Source: Deltaproteobacteria bacterium
GTDB taxonomy: Bacteria; Desulfobacterota; Desulfobacteria; Desulfobacterales; SpSt-501
Length of the DNA: 64,000 nt
Assembly: GCA_016219005.1 (NCBI GenBank)
Contig: JACRCN010000023.1
Span: forward strand, 18,312-82,311
Direction of reading: 5' to 3'
Shown: piece by piece, positions 53,787 through 62,011 of the stretch
How the letters are laid out: each line of letters opens with the position of its first letter
Numbering within the stretch: the first letter of the stretch is position 1
The notes under the pieces: generated by a model
What the model saw: only the letters and a program-made list of their open reading frames with translations
Database searches by the model: none
Told to the model about the DNA's origin: nothing
Position numbers and translations under genes: made by a program

Positions 53787-56390
53787 CTATGCCATCGCGA
53801 CCAGCCGGTCGATGTCCTTGCGGTATTTTTCGCGATAGTAATTCACATGGGCGGGGCTGGTCATGACCATGTCGAGTTGACGGGTGTGCAGGGCGAGGTA
53901 GCCCAGAAGCTCCACCCGCTTGAGCATGTACGCTTCGCTCTGGGCCTCGACGCGGGCGAGAAGGTGATCCTCCTTGATCTCCACCCGAAACCCGATCGGC
54001 TCCAGGATTTCAGCGATGAAGCGCACCCGGGCGAGCCGCCGTTCAAAGTCCGTGGCGCCGCCCTTGAACTGGAAGCTCACGTAGTTTTCCGGCGTGCGTT
54101 CGCTCACCAGGGCTTCCATGGTTGCGAAGTGAAACCCCAGCCGCTGGCTCAGGCTGCAGTAGTGCCGGGAGATCATGAAATAGTTGCGTTCGGCGAACTT
54201 GGATCGCCTCCCGACGGTAAGGGCCGGGTTGGTGGTCGCCTGGAACATGACGGATAGCATGCCCCTGCCGTCCATCGCCGGCGGCCCCTCCCAGGGGACG
54301 GCGACGAACCCTCTCCAGAAGGCGAGCATCGGAATCGAGGCGATCTGCTCGAGCTGGACGTATTTTCCGGATATTTCCTCGGTGAAGCCGTCGTCCAGGT
54401 TCAGGATCCACCACTGCATGGGAACGTGGTGGTGCAGCTGTTTGCTGGAACGTTCGGAGAATTCGTGGTCCCTGCCGAAGTCGAACATCTCGCTCACGGA
54501 CTTCTCGTGGATGAAACGGGTGATGTCATGCAGGGTCCGGCAACCGGCGGGTGCGAACTCCGGAGAGTCCGGGTCGAGCAGGTTGAGCGGCACGATCAGC
54601 CGGCCGGCCTCGGAGAGAAGGGCGTGCACCGGGCTGCCCTGCATGAGCGCCGAGCGAGCAGGGGCCTCGACGAGCAGGTCCTCCACGCGGCCACGGTGGA
54701 CCGCGCGGCCGCTGGCGTCCACGGTGACGATCTTCCCGGAGGGCAGCCGCCGGGCGGCTTCCGCCACCCCGAAGAGCGCCGGGACCCCGAATTCCCGGGC
54801 CACATTGGCGAGGTGCCCGGCAAACCCGCCCTGCTCGGTAACCACGGCCGCCGCGCGGTTCAGCAGCGACGCCCAGCGCGGCTGCGCCTGGCGGATGACG
54901 AGCACGCCCTTTTCCGGGAACGCCAGCATGTCCGCGGCTTTCTCGGCGATGAAGACCGGTCCGCAGGCCGCACCGGGGCTGGCGGTGATGCCGCCCCGGC
55001 AGAGGATCGAATCCGGCGCCGGGCGGTTCGCATCCGGCGGAGGCCCGGCGTCCGCGGCCTGTTTCTGCTGCAGCGGGCGGCATTGCAACAGAAAGATCGT
55101 GCCCTGGGAATCGATGGCCCACTCGATGTCCTGAGGGACACCGTAATGGGCTTCGATGCTCACGGCAAGCCGGGCCAGTTCGACGGCCTGGGCGGCGGCC
55201 AGGGAGGGCTGCGCTCGGTCCTCCCCGGTCAGATCGAGCCGGCAGACCCCTTCCTCCGGGTAACAGACGAACTTGCGCTCCTTGACGCGGATGTCCTCCC
55301 GGATCAGCGCCATCGGCTCCTGCCGGGATACGACGAACAGGTCGCAGGCGTCGCTGCCGTCCACCACGGCCTTGGGCAGGCCCCAGGCCGAGTTGATGAA
55401 CACCCCGTGGTCGTGGATATCCACCGGGTTGCGCGTGTAGGTGACCCCCCCGGCCAGGGCGTCCACCATGACCAGGCCGCCCACACACATGGCCACGTCT
55501 TCGTCCCGAAACCCCTTGTTGAGTCGGTAGCTGATGGCCGGCAGGCTGTATTTGCTGGCCAGCACGTCCTTGTAGGCTTCGAGCACGTTTTCGGCGCTCA
55601 CGTTCAGCTCGGAGCGGTACTGGCCGGCAAACGAGCTGCCGGCGGCGTCCTCGCCGATGGCGCTGCTGCGCAGGGCCGCCGCGACCGGCCCGCCGGCTTC
55701 GCGCTCGATCTCGGACCATGCCCCGAGGATCGCTTCGACGAGGTCGGGCGGCACCGCGGCCCGGAGAATCAGTTGTTGGATCTCGGCGCTCCGGGAGTAG
55801 AGCGCTTCGATGGTTTCGGACTCGGCGGCCTGCATGCGGCGGTCGATTTCCGCCTGCAGGTCGTTGTGCTCGACGAAGCGCTGATAGGCCCGGGCGGTGA
55901 TGGCAAACCCCGGCGGCACCCGCACGTTCAGGCCGTTTTTGATCTCTCCCAGGTTGGCCATCTTGCTGCCGACCACGTCCGCCATATCTCTGGTTACCTG
56001 GGACAGAGGGATGACCAGTCGCTCGTCTTCGATTACCTTGCGGTGGGTCAGGATCTCCTCGATGCCCCGCTGGATGCCGTCGAAGCTCGTGAAGAGACCC
56101 GGGTATTTTCCAGGCGCCAGCCGCTCGATATTGCGGATCATGGAGAACACGCTCACGGAGACCGAGGTGCAGGCGGCGCGCACGAAGGCCATCCCGAAGG
56201 GGCGGCTGCCGTGCAAGGCCTCCTCTATGCCGGCCATGATATCGAGCGCCTTGTTGTTGGCGGAAAGCAGCAATTTGAAGCTGTGGTAGCGGTCCCTGAA
56301 CTCGATGCGCAAGGCGTCGATTTCGACCTCTGCGGGTCCATCGGGTGTCTTGCCGGAGAAAATTCGCTTGATGAGATTGCCGATGGCCAT
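53787..56390 (-). CDS. PEP-synthase-like protein: PEP/pyruvate-binding and swivelling domains, no PEP-utilising barrel
   Basis: An 867-residue cytoplasmic protein. After about 130 novel residues comes an ATP-grasp PEP/pyruvate-binding domain (about 140-450; VVGSKMANLGEIKNGLNVRV, PPGFAITARAYQRFVEHN, AALRSSAIGEDAAGSSFAGQ, GVTYTRNPVDIHD, IEWAIDSQGTIFLLQCRPLQ). A phosphohistidine swivelling domain follows (about 470-570) with the catalytic His in GGFAGHLANVAREFGVPALF. The C-terminal third has no PEP-utilising TIM barrel and matches nothing I know. It therefore can probably phosphorylate a His but cannot use PEP in the usual way. It lies just upstream of a Cache kinase, so a role in phosphotransfer signalling is an inference. 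Confidence 0.82.
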   Translation of the reverse strand: MAIGNLIKRIFSGKTPDGPAEVEIDALRIEFRDRYHSFKLLLSANNKALDIMAGIEEALHGSRPFGMAFVRAACTSVSVSVFSMIRNIERLAPGKYPGLFTSFDGIQRGIEEILTHRKVIEDERLVIPLSQVTRDMADVVGSKMANLGEIKNGLNVRVPPGFAITARAYQRFVEHNDLQAEIDRRMQAAESETIEALYSRSAEIQQLILRAAVPPDLVEAILGAWSEIEREAGGPVAAALRSSAIGEDAAGSSFAGQYRSELNVSAENVLEAYKDVLASKYSLPAISYRLNKGFRDEDVAMCVGGLVMVDALAGGVTYTRNPVDIHDHGVFINSAWGLPKAVVDGSDACDLFVVSRQEPMALIREDIRVKERKFVCYPEEGVCRLDLTGEDRAQPSLAAAQAVELARLAVSIEAHYGVPQDIEWAIDSQGTIFLLQCRPLQQKQAADAGPPPDANRPAPDSILCRGGITASPGAACGPVFIAEKAADMLAFPEKGVLVIRQAQPRWASLLNRAAAVVTEQGGFAGHLANVAREFGVPALFGVAEAARRLPSGKIVTVDASGRAVHRGRVEDLLVEAPARSALMQGSPVHALLSEAGRLIVPLNLLDPDSPEFAPAGCRTLHDITRFIHEKSVSEMFDFGRDHEFSERSSKQLHHHVPMQWWILNLDDGFTEEISGKYVQLEQIASIPMLAFWRGFVAVPWEGPPAMDGRGMLSVMFQATTNPALTVGRRSKFAERNYFMISRHYCSLSQRLGFHFATMEALVSERTPENYVSFQFKGGATDFERRLARVRFIAEILEPIGFRVEIKEDHLLARVEAQSEAYMLKRVELLGYLALHTRQLDMVMTSPAHVNYYREKYRKDIDRLVAMA

Positions 56391-56475
56391 AAAAAAAGCC
56401 CAGCGCTGAAAATAAGTTGATTTTTGCTGAAATCACCCGGTTTTTGAGAGAAGTCCGCCTATGGTTTTTTTTAAT

Positions 56476-56552
56476 CTTTTTTCTTCCTGCGGAAGAAAAA
56501 AGGAAGAAAAAAGGCCGAAAGCAGTAAACGTCTGTCTATTGCTTTCGGCCTT
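56476..56552 (-). terminator. Terminator after the TauE operon, with a second palindrome
   Basis: AAGGCCGAAAGCA (56511-56523) pairs with TGCTTTCGGCCTT (56540-56552). On the minus strand the stem is followed by a T-rich run (complement of the A run at 56505-56510), so it ends the TauE/SafE transcript. Just beyond lies a perfect palindrome, CTTTTTTCTTCC (56476-56487) and GGAAGAAAAAAG (56491-56502). Confidence 0.85.
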
Positions 56553-56584
56553 CTGTCCATCATGACGTCACCGTTTTCGGGGCA

Positions 56585-57271
56585 TCAGTGCTCGAGTTTC
56601 ATGCCCCAGCCCTCGAACATGAACAGAATGGCGAAGCCGTACCAGAGGGTGTAGATCACGTAGAACACCAGGGAGAAAATGACCACCCCCAGGCGGTCCA
56701 TGATGCTTTGCGGTTCGATCGTGTAATAGTTGTAGCAGGTTTCGACGGCCTTCTTGCTGATGTTGGCGACCGCCTTGGCCTCCTTGAATTTCTTCTGGTT
56801 GTTCAGGTCCTTCTCGACCCCTTTGAAGGCCTGCCACCAGTTGTAGAGTGCCTGGCGTTCGTTGAAGCCGTACTTGGCCGCCAGGCCTTTTCCGTCGTTT
56901 TTGTACATCGCGTCCGCATCGGCCAGACAGTTGTCAAAGATCTTGCCCAGGTCCCCCGACACCTTGAGCTTGGCCTCGGACACATTGACCATGGCACCCG
57001 CCCTCATGAACAGTTGGGCGGTCTGTTGGGCCTGGGCGGGGCCTGCCATGGCGAAAGACATCTCCACCGCCGAGCCGTTGAACGCCTTGGCATCGTCCTT
57101 GAGCTTGGGGATGTAGTAGGCGGAGCCCTTGGAGATCGAGTTGTAGAGGTTGTCCAGGTAGTCCAGGCCGTTATGCCCGTTGAACACCGGGGAGAAGAAG
57201 ATAAACAGCACCACGAAGAACGCCACGAGAAGCCCCAGCCCGAGCGAGAATTCCTTCTTGCGCGCAATCAT
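56585..57271 (-). CDS. TauE-associated membrane protein of unknown function
   Basis: A 228-residue protein. N-terminal helix LGLLVAFFVVLFIFFSPVFN, about 160 extracytoplasmic residues, then a C-terminal helix VVIFSLVFYVIYTLWYGFAI. The soluble part is helical, with conserved-looking YIPKLKDDAKAFNGSAVEMS and CYNYYTIEPQSI. No enzymatic motif is visible. It starts within the TauE stop (ATGA overlap, 57268-57271), so it is almost surely a dedicated partner of that permease. Confidence 0.8.
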   Translation of the reverse strand: MIARKKEFSLGLGLLVAFFVVLFIFFSPVFNGHNGLDYLDNLYNSISKGSAYYIPKLKDDAKAFNGSAVEMSFAMAGPAQAQQTAQLFMRAGAMVNVSEAKLKVSGDLGKIFDNCLADADAMYKNDGKGLAAKYGFNERQALYNWWQAFKGVEKDLNNQKKFKEAKAVANISKKAVETCYNYYTIEPQSIMDRLGVVIFSLVFYVIYTLWYGFAILFMFEGWGMKLEH

Positions 57272-58578
57272 GACTTCACCTCCCTTCCGAGGAGTACCCG
57301 GATGTTCAAGAGAAATGTCCCGATGACCCAGACGGAGAAGACCATGATGACGATGAAGAAGGCGTAGATCCCGATCGTCTCCAGCGTCGAGCCAACCTCC
57401 TTGGACAGGGAGATCACGCCGACATCGCTCAGCTTGGAGGGCAACGCGAAGATCCGGTTCACGAAACCGGCCAGCACCGACATGGCGTAAAATCCGCGGA
57501 TGGTGATGCCCGGGACGACTTTGGTCGACATGGCGCCGATCTGGATGCCGAGCAGCGATCCCAGGAGCATGCCCATGGCCAGGGTGTAGAAGATGAAACC
57601 GTAGATCGCATATTGGGTGACGGCGCTCCAGCCGGCGGTGAAGATGATCTGGAAGATGTCGGTGCCCACCGTCGTCATGGAGGAAACGCCCAGGGTGTAG
57701 ACGAAAATGGGGAAGGTGAGGAAGCCGCCGCCCACCCCCATGATGCCCGCCGCCAGGCCCACGAAGGCACCGCTGATGACGAGGACGACCCAGGAGATGC
57801 CGCGGCCGCCGGGGACGATGTCGTGGTCGAAGCGGACGATGGGCGGGATTTTGACGGACTGCAGCTTGCGCGGCAGGCCGCCCATCTCCGCCCCTTCCAC
57901 CTTGCCGCCATGGTGGGCGGTGGTGCCCTTGGGGGCATCCGACTTGCGGCTGGCGGCGCTGCGGGCCTTCAGGAAGTCGAACAAAGCATAGAAGCCCAGG
58001 AACCCCAGCATGAGCGAGTAGATGGTGGTGATGAAGGCGTCGCTGATGACCGGGTTCAGATCGTACAGCCAGCGGTTCAATATGCCGCCGCAGGTGGATC
58101 CGATGATGGCGCCGATGAGGAACACCACCGCCAGGGGCACCGAGACGTTGCCGAGTTTGCGGTGAATGACGCTGCCCATGATGGCCTTGGCAAAGATGTG
58201 GAAGAGGTCGGTCCCGACGGCCAGAATGCCCTTGATACCGGCGCTCATCAGCGCCGGGGCGATGATGAAGCCGCCCCCGGCCCCGATGCAGCCGGTGATC
58301 AGCCCCGCCATCACCCCGATCCCGATCGAAGCCAGGAAGATGGCGGTGGAATAAAAGGCCGGACTGTAGGAGGACTTCCCGCCGATCATGTTCGGGAGGG
58401 CCCCGCCCAGCTCATCGGCGAAGGCGATGCCGCCGAGCACCGCCGGCACCACCAGCAGCAGCAGCACGAACATCCGTTTGCGGTCGCCCAGGATCCGGTT
58501 GGACACATCCAGTTCCCACTGCGCGTGGTACCGGGCACCCAACATCATGTAGTTTCCAAGCTGTTTGAGAAATTTCAT
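57268..58578 (-). CDS. TauE/SafE family sulfite/organosulfonate exporter-like permease
   Basis: A 436-residue permease. The two TauE repeats are seen at GCIGAGGGFIIAPALMSAGI and GIMGVGGGFLTFPIFVYTLG. An N-terminal 40-residue extension (LGNYMMLGARYHAQWELDVS) and a cytoplasmic loop between the halves (RSAASRKSDAPKGTTAHHGG) make it longer than the common 250-residue form. The family moves sulfite, sulfoacetate or related anions; this is inferred. It is followed by the coupled partner protein and preceded by a receiver gene 71 bases upstream. Confidence 0.87.
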   Translation of the reverse strand: MKFLKQLGNYMMLGARYHAQWELDVSNRILGDRKRMFVLLLLVVPAVLGGIAFADELGGALPNMIGGKSSYSPAFYSTAIFLASIGIGVMAGLITGCIGAGGGFIIAPALMSAGIKGILAVGTDLFHIFAKAIMGSVIHRKLGNVSVPLAVVFLIGAIIGSTCGGILNRWLYDLNPVISDAFITTIYSLMLGFLGFYALFDFLKARSAASRKSDAPKGTTAHHGGKVEGAEMGGLPRKLQSVKIPPIVRFDHDIVPGGRGISWVVLVISGAFVGLAAGIMGVGGGFLTFPIFVYTLGVSSMTTVGTDIFQIIFTAGWSAVTQYAIYGFIFYTLAMGMLLGSLLGIQIGAMSTKVVPGITIRGFYAMSVLAGFVNRIFALPSKLSDVGVISLSKEVGSTLETIGIYAFFIVIMVFSVWVIGTFLLNIRVLLGREVKS

Positions 58579-58649
58579 ATTCCCCCGTTCTCCTTTGGTT
58601 TCAAGCTGATTCCGTAAACCAACGTTGCCTGCCGGCCGTCAGACGGCGC

Positions 58650-59072
58650 TCATTTGCGGGATTCGATCACCCCCTCGATGTTCTTGATTTTGTGCTGCTG
58701 GATGGTTTTTTTCTGGTAGGCGTCCTCGAGCTTGTAGAGCAGTTCGTCGAGGTCGATCGGTTTCATGAGGTAGTCGAAGGCCCCGAGCTTCATCCCCTCC
58801 CGGGCGATTTCCAGGCTGGCATGTCCGGTGAGCATGATCACCTCGATCAGCGGGTGCTCGCTTTTGATGGCCCGCAGGGTCTCAATCCCGTCCATGCCCT
58901 TCATGCGCACGTCGAGCACGACCACGTCCGCCGGGTTCTGCTGCAACCGGGCCAAGGCCTGCTCGCCGCTGTCGGCTCCGGAAGCGGCAACACCGCGCTT
59001 CTGCATGCGTTTGAGTATGGTCTCCAGAAAATCCGCTTCGTCGTCGACGAACATAACCCGGAAGTCGCTCAC
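58650..59072 (-). CDS. Receiver-only response regulator linked to TauE operon
   Basis: A 140-residue receiver: VMFVDDEADFLETI, acceptor Asp in VVVLDVRMKGMDG, Thr in VIMLTGHA, and Lys in LMKPIDLDELLYKL. A charged helical tail (QQHKIKNIEGVIESRK) ends it. There is no DNA-binding domain. It is the first gene before the TauE/SafE permease on the minus strand, so the permease or its partner may be its output or share its regulation. Confidence 0.9.
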   Translation of the reverse strand: MSDFRVMFVDDEADFLETILKRMQKRGVAASGADSGEQALARLQQNPADVVVLDVRMKGMDGIETLRAIKSEHPLIEVIMLTGHASLEIAREGMKLGAFDYLMKPIDLDELLYKLEDAYQKKTIQQHKIKNIEGVIESRK

Positions 59073-59438
59073 CGCCGCCTCCTGTCTCCACCCCGCCCCC
59101 GCAGGGCAGGGTCAGGCCGGGAATACCCGATAAAAATCCCAAGAGGCATCTATATATACTCCCGATTTTTTATTCAATCTTTTTTCGCGCGGACGGTCGG
59201 CTTTGGAAACGGCCCGATGCAGCGGCGAGCAGGCGGCATCGCGGGAACGCAATGGGCGGAAACCGGGCCGCAAAGCCCCCTGCCGGCCGGCCGGATCGGC
59301 TCGTGTGCCAAGGGGAAGGCAGGTGGGACGCTGGGGTAAGATCTCCGTTCAGAACGAGCTGCCGGCACCGGCGCGGGCGAAGCAAGGGGCTTTGCGGCCT
59401 TGAGACATAAGATTCGTTTGATGACCTGTATCAGGATA
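59073..59438. other. Gene-free stretch between two receiver genes
   Basis: These 366 bases include CCGCAAAGCCCC (59268-59279) and its inverse GGGGCTTTGCGG (59387-59398), a 12-bp inverted repeat about 107 bases apart. Nothing coding is supported; this may be a terminator-like or dispersed structure. Confidence 0.5.
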
Positions 59439-59819
59439 TTATCCTTGGCCCTCCTTTTTTTCCCAGGCGGCTTCGATTTTGGCGACCAGTTCGTCGATTT
59501 CGCAGGGTTTGGTCAGGTAATCGTAGGCCCCGAGCTTCATGGCCTCGAGGGCCGTGTCGATCGATCCGTGGCCGGTCAGAATCAGTGTCTCCGTGAACAG
59601 GCCGAGCTTCATGATTTCCTTCAGGGTCGTGATCCCGTCCATGCCGGGCATTTTCAGGTCAAGTACGATCACGTCGAAGTCGGCCTGCTCGAGCTCGCGG
59701 ATGGCGGCGTCCCCGCTGTTCACGGCGATGGCCTTGTACCCACGGTACGTCAGGAGCTTGGACATGTTCCTGGTGAATACGACCTCATCGTCTACGAGAA
59801 GAACACGGGACCCGGGCAT
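59439..59819 (-). CDS. Receiver-only response regulator
   Basis: A 126-residue receiver: VLLVDDEVVFTRNM, acceptor Asp in DVIVLDLKMPGMDG, Thr in LILTGHGS, and Lys in LTKPCEIDELV. ATG 59819 has AAAGGAG 8 bases upstream. It lies 72 bases downstream of the kinase gene at 59892 and is probably its partner. Confidence 0.92.
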   Translation of the reverse strand: MPGSRVLLVDDEVVFTRNMSKLLTYRGYKAIAVNSGDAAIRELEQADFDVIVLDLKMPGMDGITTLKEIMKLGLFTETLILTGHGSIDTALEAMKLGAYDYLTKPCEIDELVAKIEAAWEKKEGQG

Positions 59820-59831
59820 CGGTTTTCTCCT

Positions 59832-59854
59832 TTCGTGACCAATTTCGGCGTTGC
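59832..59854 (+). repeat. Repeat R4, short copy
   Basis: TTCGTGACCAATTTCGGCGT-TGC recurs from 24518-24545 with an extra five bases there. It lies in the kinase-receiver gap. A similar GC-rich stretch continues to about 59890. Confidence 0.6.
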
Positions 59855-59891
59855 GCTTCACCGCGCTGGAGCCGCGGTCGAGAAGTTCGCC

Positions 59892-61682
59892 TCACGTTCT
59901 GGCATGGCCCTCGGCCAGGCTTTCCCGCAGTTCCTTGGGCGGGGTGTAGGGCAGCGCGATGGTGAATTCGGTGCCCGTGCCGGGCTCGCTTTGAACCGAA
60001 ATGGTTCCCCCCAGACGCTTGACGATGCTGTAGACGATCGAAAGCCCCAGGCCCGTGCCCTTGCCGACCCCCTTGGTGGTGAAGAACGGGTCGAAGATGC
60101 GGTTCAGGTGCGCCGGCGAGATCCCCGAACCCGTGTCCGCCACATGGACTTTCGCCTGCCGGCGTTCGTCATCGGCGCGGGTGGTGAGGCGCACCGAGCC
60201 GTAGGGCTTCCCGGCGTGGGCGTCGATGGCGTTGGTGATCAGGTTCAGGAAGACCTGCTGCATCTGAGAGGGGTCGGAGAGCAGCGGCGGCAGGGCCGGG
60301 TCCAGCTCGGTGAAAAACTTGATGCCGCTGGAGCGCGCCTCCCGGTCCATCAGATCGACCACCTCCCGCAGAAAGGCGTTCAGGTCCACGGTCTCGATCA
60401 GGGACTCGGTCCGGCGCGAAAACCGCAGCAGGTTCTGGGTGATGCGTTTGCAGCGCTGGATCTGGATGTCGACCTGGCTGAGCGAGTCGTCGAACTGCGC
60501 CTTGAATTCAGGCCCCGACATCGGCAGCTGTCTGGCGGCGTCCAGCAGGAGCTGGCGCTCGGTCAGGATGATGGCGAGCGGGTTGTTGATCTCGTGCGCC
60601 ACCCCGGCCGACAGTTCGCCGATGGAGGCGAGCTTCCCGGCCTGCATGAGTTGGTCGTTCAGCCGGTCGGCCTCCGTGTCGCGGCGCTTGACGATGGTGA
60701 TCATGTGCCGGGTGATCAGCACCGAGACGATCAGGATGCTAAGCGCGCTGACGTGCAGAAAGACCAGGGTCCAGGCGTTGGCGTAGTTCACATCGCCGAA
60801 GGCCTCGCCATAGTCCTGCTTCACCACCAAAAGCCAGCGCGGGTTTTTCAGCCAGGCCTGGCAGGCGATCTGCCGGGGGCGCTCCTTGCCGTCGGCGCCC
60901 TTCAGCCCCTCCAGGCTCCGGATCTGGATGCCTTCGTGATAGGACTCCACGGGGTAGGTGGATTTCTCCATGATGGCCCCGCCCAGCCGCGGGCTGGTCT
61001 GAAAAACCCCCTCCGCGTTCAACAGGTAGGCTTGACCGGTCTTGCCGATGCGGACGTTTTCCACCAGCGAGCGAAAGGCCTCGGTGTTGATGGTGGCCCG
61101 CAGGATCCATTTCTGGTCGCCGTTTGACTGCGTGACCGCGATGATGAAGTGCGGCTCCTTGCGGAAGCCCATGAACATGTCGCTGATGTAGAGCCCTTTT
61201 TGCATCACCTGTGCGAACCAGAACTCCTTGGCGTAGTTCCTGGACCACAGGTCATAGGGGCCTGCATACGCGAGGTGATACCCGTGCTCCCCGATGACCC
61301 CGAGGTCCGTGAGCGACCACAGGTCCTTGTTAAAGACCTCGAAAGCCGTCTGCAGGGCTTTCGGCTCGATGATTTCATCCCGGGTGTGCGTTTGGGCAAT
61401 GAGCTGAAGCTTGGAGCTGTGCTCGTTTAAAAACATCTCGATGATCTTGCGGTGATACTCGACCTGGGTCTCGAAAAAATTCAGCATGCGCTCGCGGGCA
61501 AACCGCGTGTAGTGCAGGTTGATCCCCCAACCCACCAGCAGCAGGGGCACCAGGGAGCACAGGATGGTCAGCCACACGAACCTGCGGAAAAGCCGCGCAT
61601 AGGTGGCCTTGCGCTGAGCGGCCATGTCCGGTGCCCCGGCGGCCGCGGATCCGTTTTGGACGATGTGGGGTTCCTGCTCCAT
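59892..61682 (-). CDS. Membrane double-Cache histidine kinase (paralogue of the 52-kb kinase)
   Basis: A 596-residue sensor. TM1 is [20 protein letters not shown], the Cache domain contains [40 protein letters not shown] and [20 protein letters not shown], and TM2 is [20 protein letters not shown]. The kinase core has [51 protein letters not shown] and [14 protein letters not shown]. Start at ATG 61682; a GTG at 61712 has no ribosome site. Both Cache kinases share the MGFRK(L/E)PHFIIA segment, so they probably sense related ligands. Confidence 0.9.
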   Translation of the reverse strand: MEQEPHIVQNGSAAAGAPDMAAQRKATYARLFRRFVWLTILCSLVPLLLVGWGINLHYTRFARERMLNFFETQVEYHRKIIEMFLNEHSSKLQLIAQTHTRDEIIEPKALQTAFEVFNKDLWSLTDLGVIGEHGYHLAYAGPYDLWSRNYAKEFWFAQVMQKGLYISDMFMGFRKEPHFIIAVTQSNGDQKWILRATINTEAFRSLVENVRIGKTGQAYLLNAEGVFQTSPRLGGAIMEKSTYPVESYHEGIQIRSLEGLKGADGKERPRQIACQAWLKNPRWLLVVKQDYGEAFGDVNYANAWTLVFLHVSALSILIVSVLITRHMITIVKRRDTEADRLNDQLMQAGKLASIGELSAGVAHEINNPLAIILTERQLLLDAARQLPMSGPEFKAQFDDSLSQVDIQIQRCKRITQNLLRFSRRTESLIETVDLNAFLREVVDLMDREARSSGIKFFTELDPALPPLLSDPSQMQQVFLNLITNAIDAHAGKPYGSVRLTTRADDERRQAKVHVADTGSGISPAHLNRIFDPFFTTKGVGKGTGLGLSIVYSIVKRLGGTISVQSEPGTGTEFTIALPYTPPKELRESLAEGHART

Positions 61683-62011
61683 GGCCTCAGCCGATGATGG
61701 GGAACGGCGCACTTTCTTGTGGGAGCGGCATCTTGCCGCGATCAGCGTGGATGAAAGACGCCCTCACCGAAAAAATAGCTTCGTTGCATCCTATGGTCGC
61801 ATAAGGCGCCGTAACCGATCCTTGCGAGATACTCAACTTCTCCAGATAATCACTCTTCAAGAAACATGCCATCTATCCGGTTCCGGCAGCGGCGCCGGTC
61901 GATAGCCGGAAACACTTGTGCGATGAGCCTTTGCACGGAACGCCTTCGAACGCCATCCGGCATATGACCTGGGCGCATGTCACCTGCCAGGTGACATGCA
62001 CTGAGCATTGC
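61683..62011. other. Gene-free stretch with a perfect palindrome
   Basis: These 329 bases separate the kinase and the deacetylase gene. GCATGTCACCTG (61975-61986) and CAGGTGACATGC (61988-61999) are perfect inverses around a single C, just after the deacetylase stop. No T-run follows on the minus strand. It could be a terminator-like stem or a protein-binding palindrome. No gene is supported. Confidence 0.6.

Noticed and set aside
59073..59438. A small gene in the gap between two receivers
   Set aside because: Short frames there have no ribosome site or recognisable sequence and share the GC-rich inverted-repeat composition.
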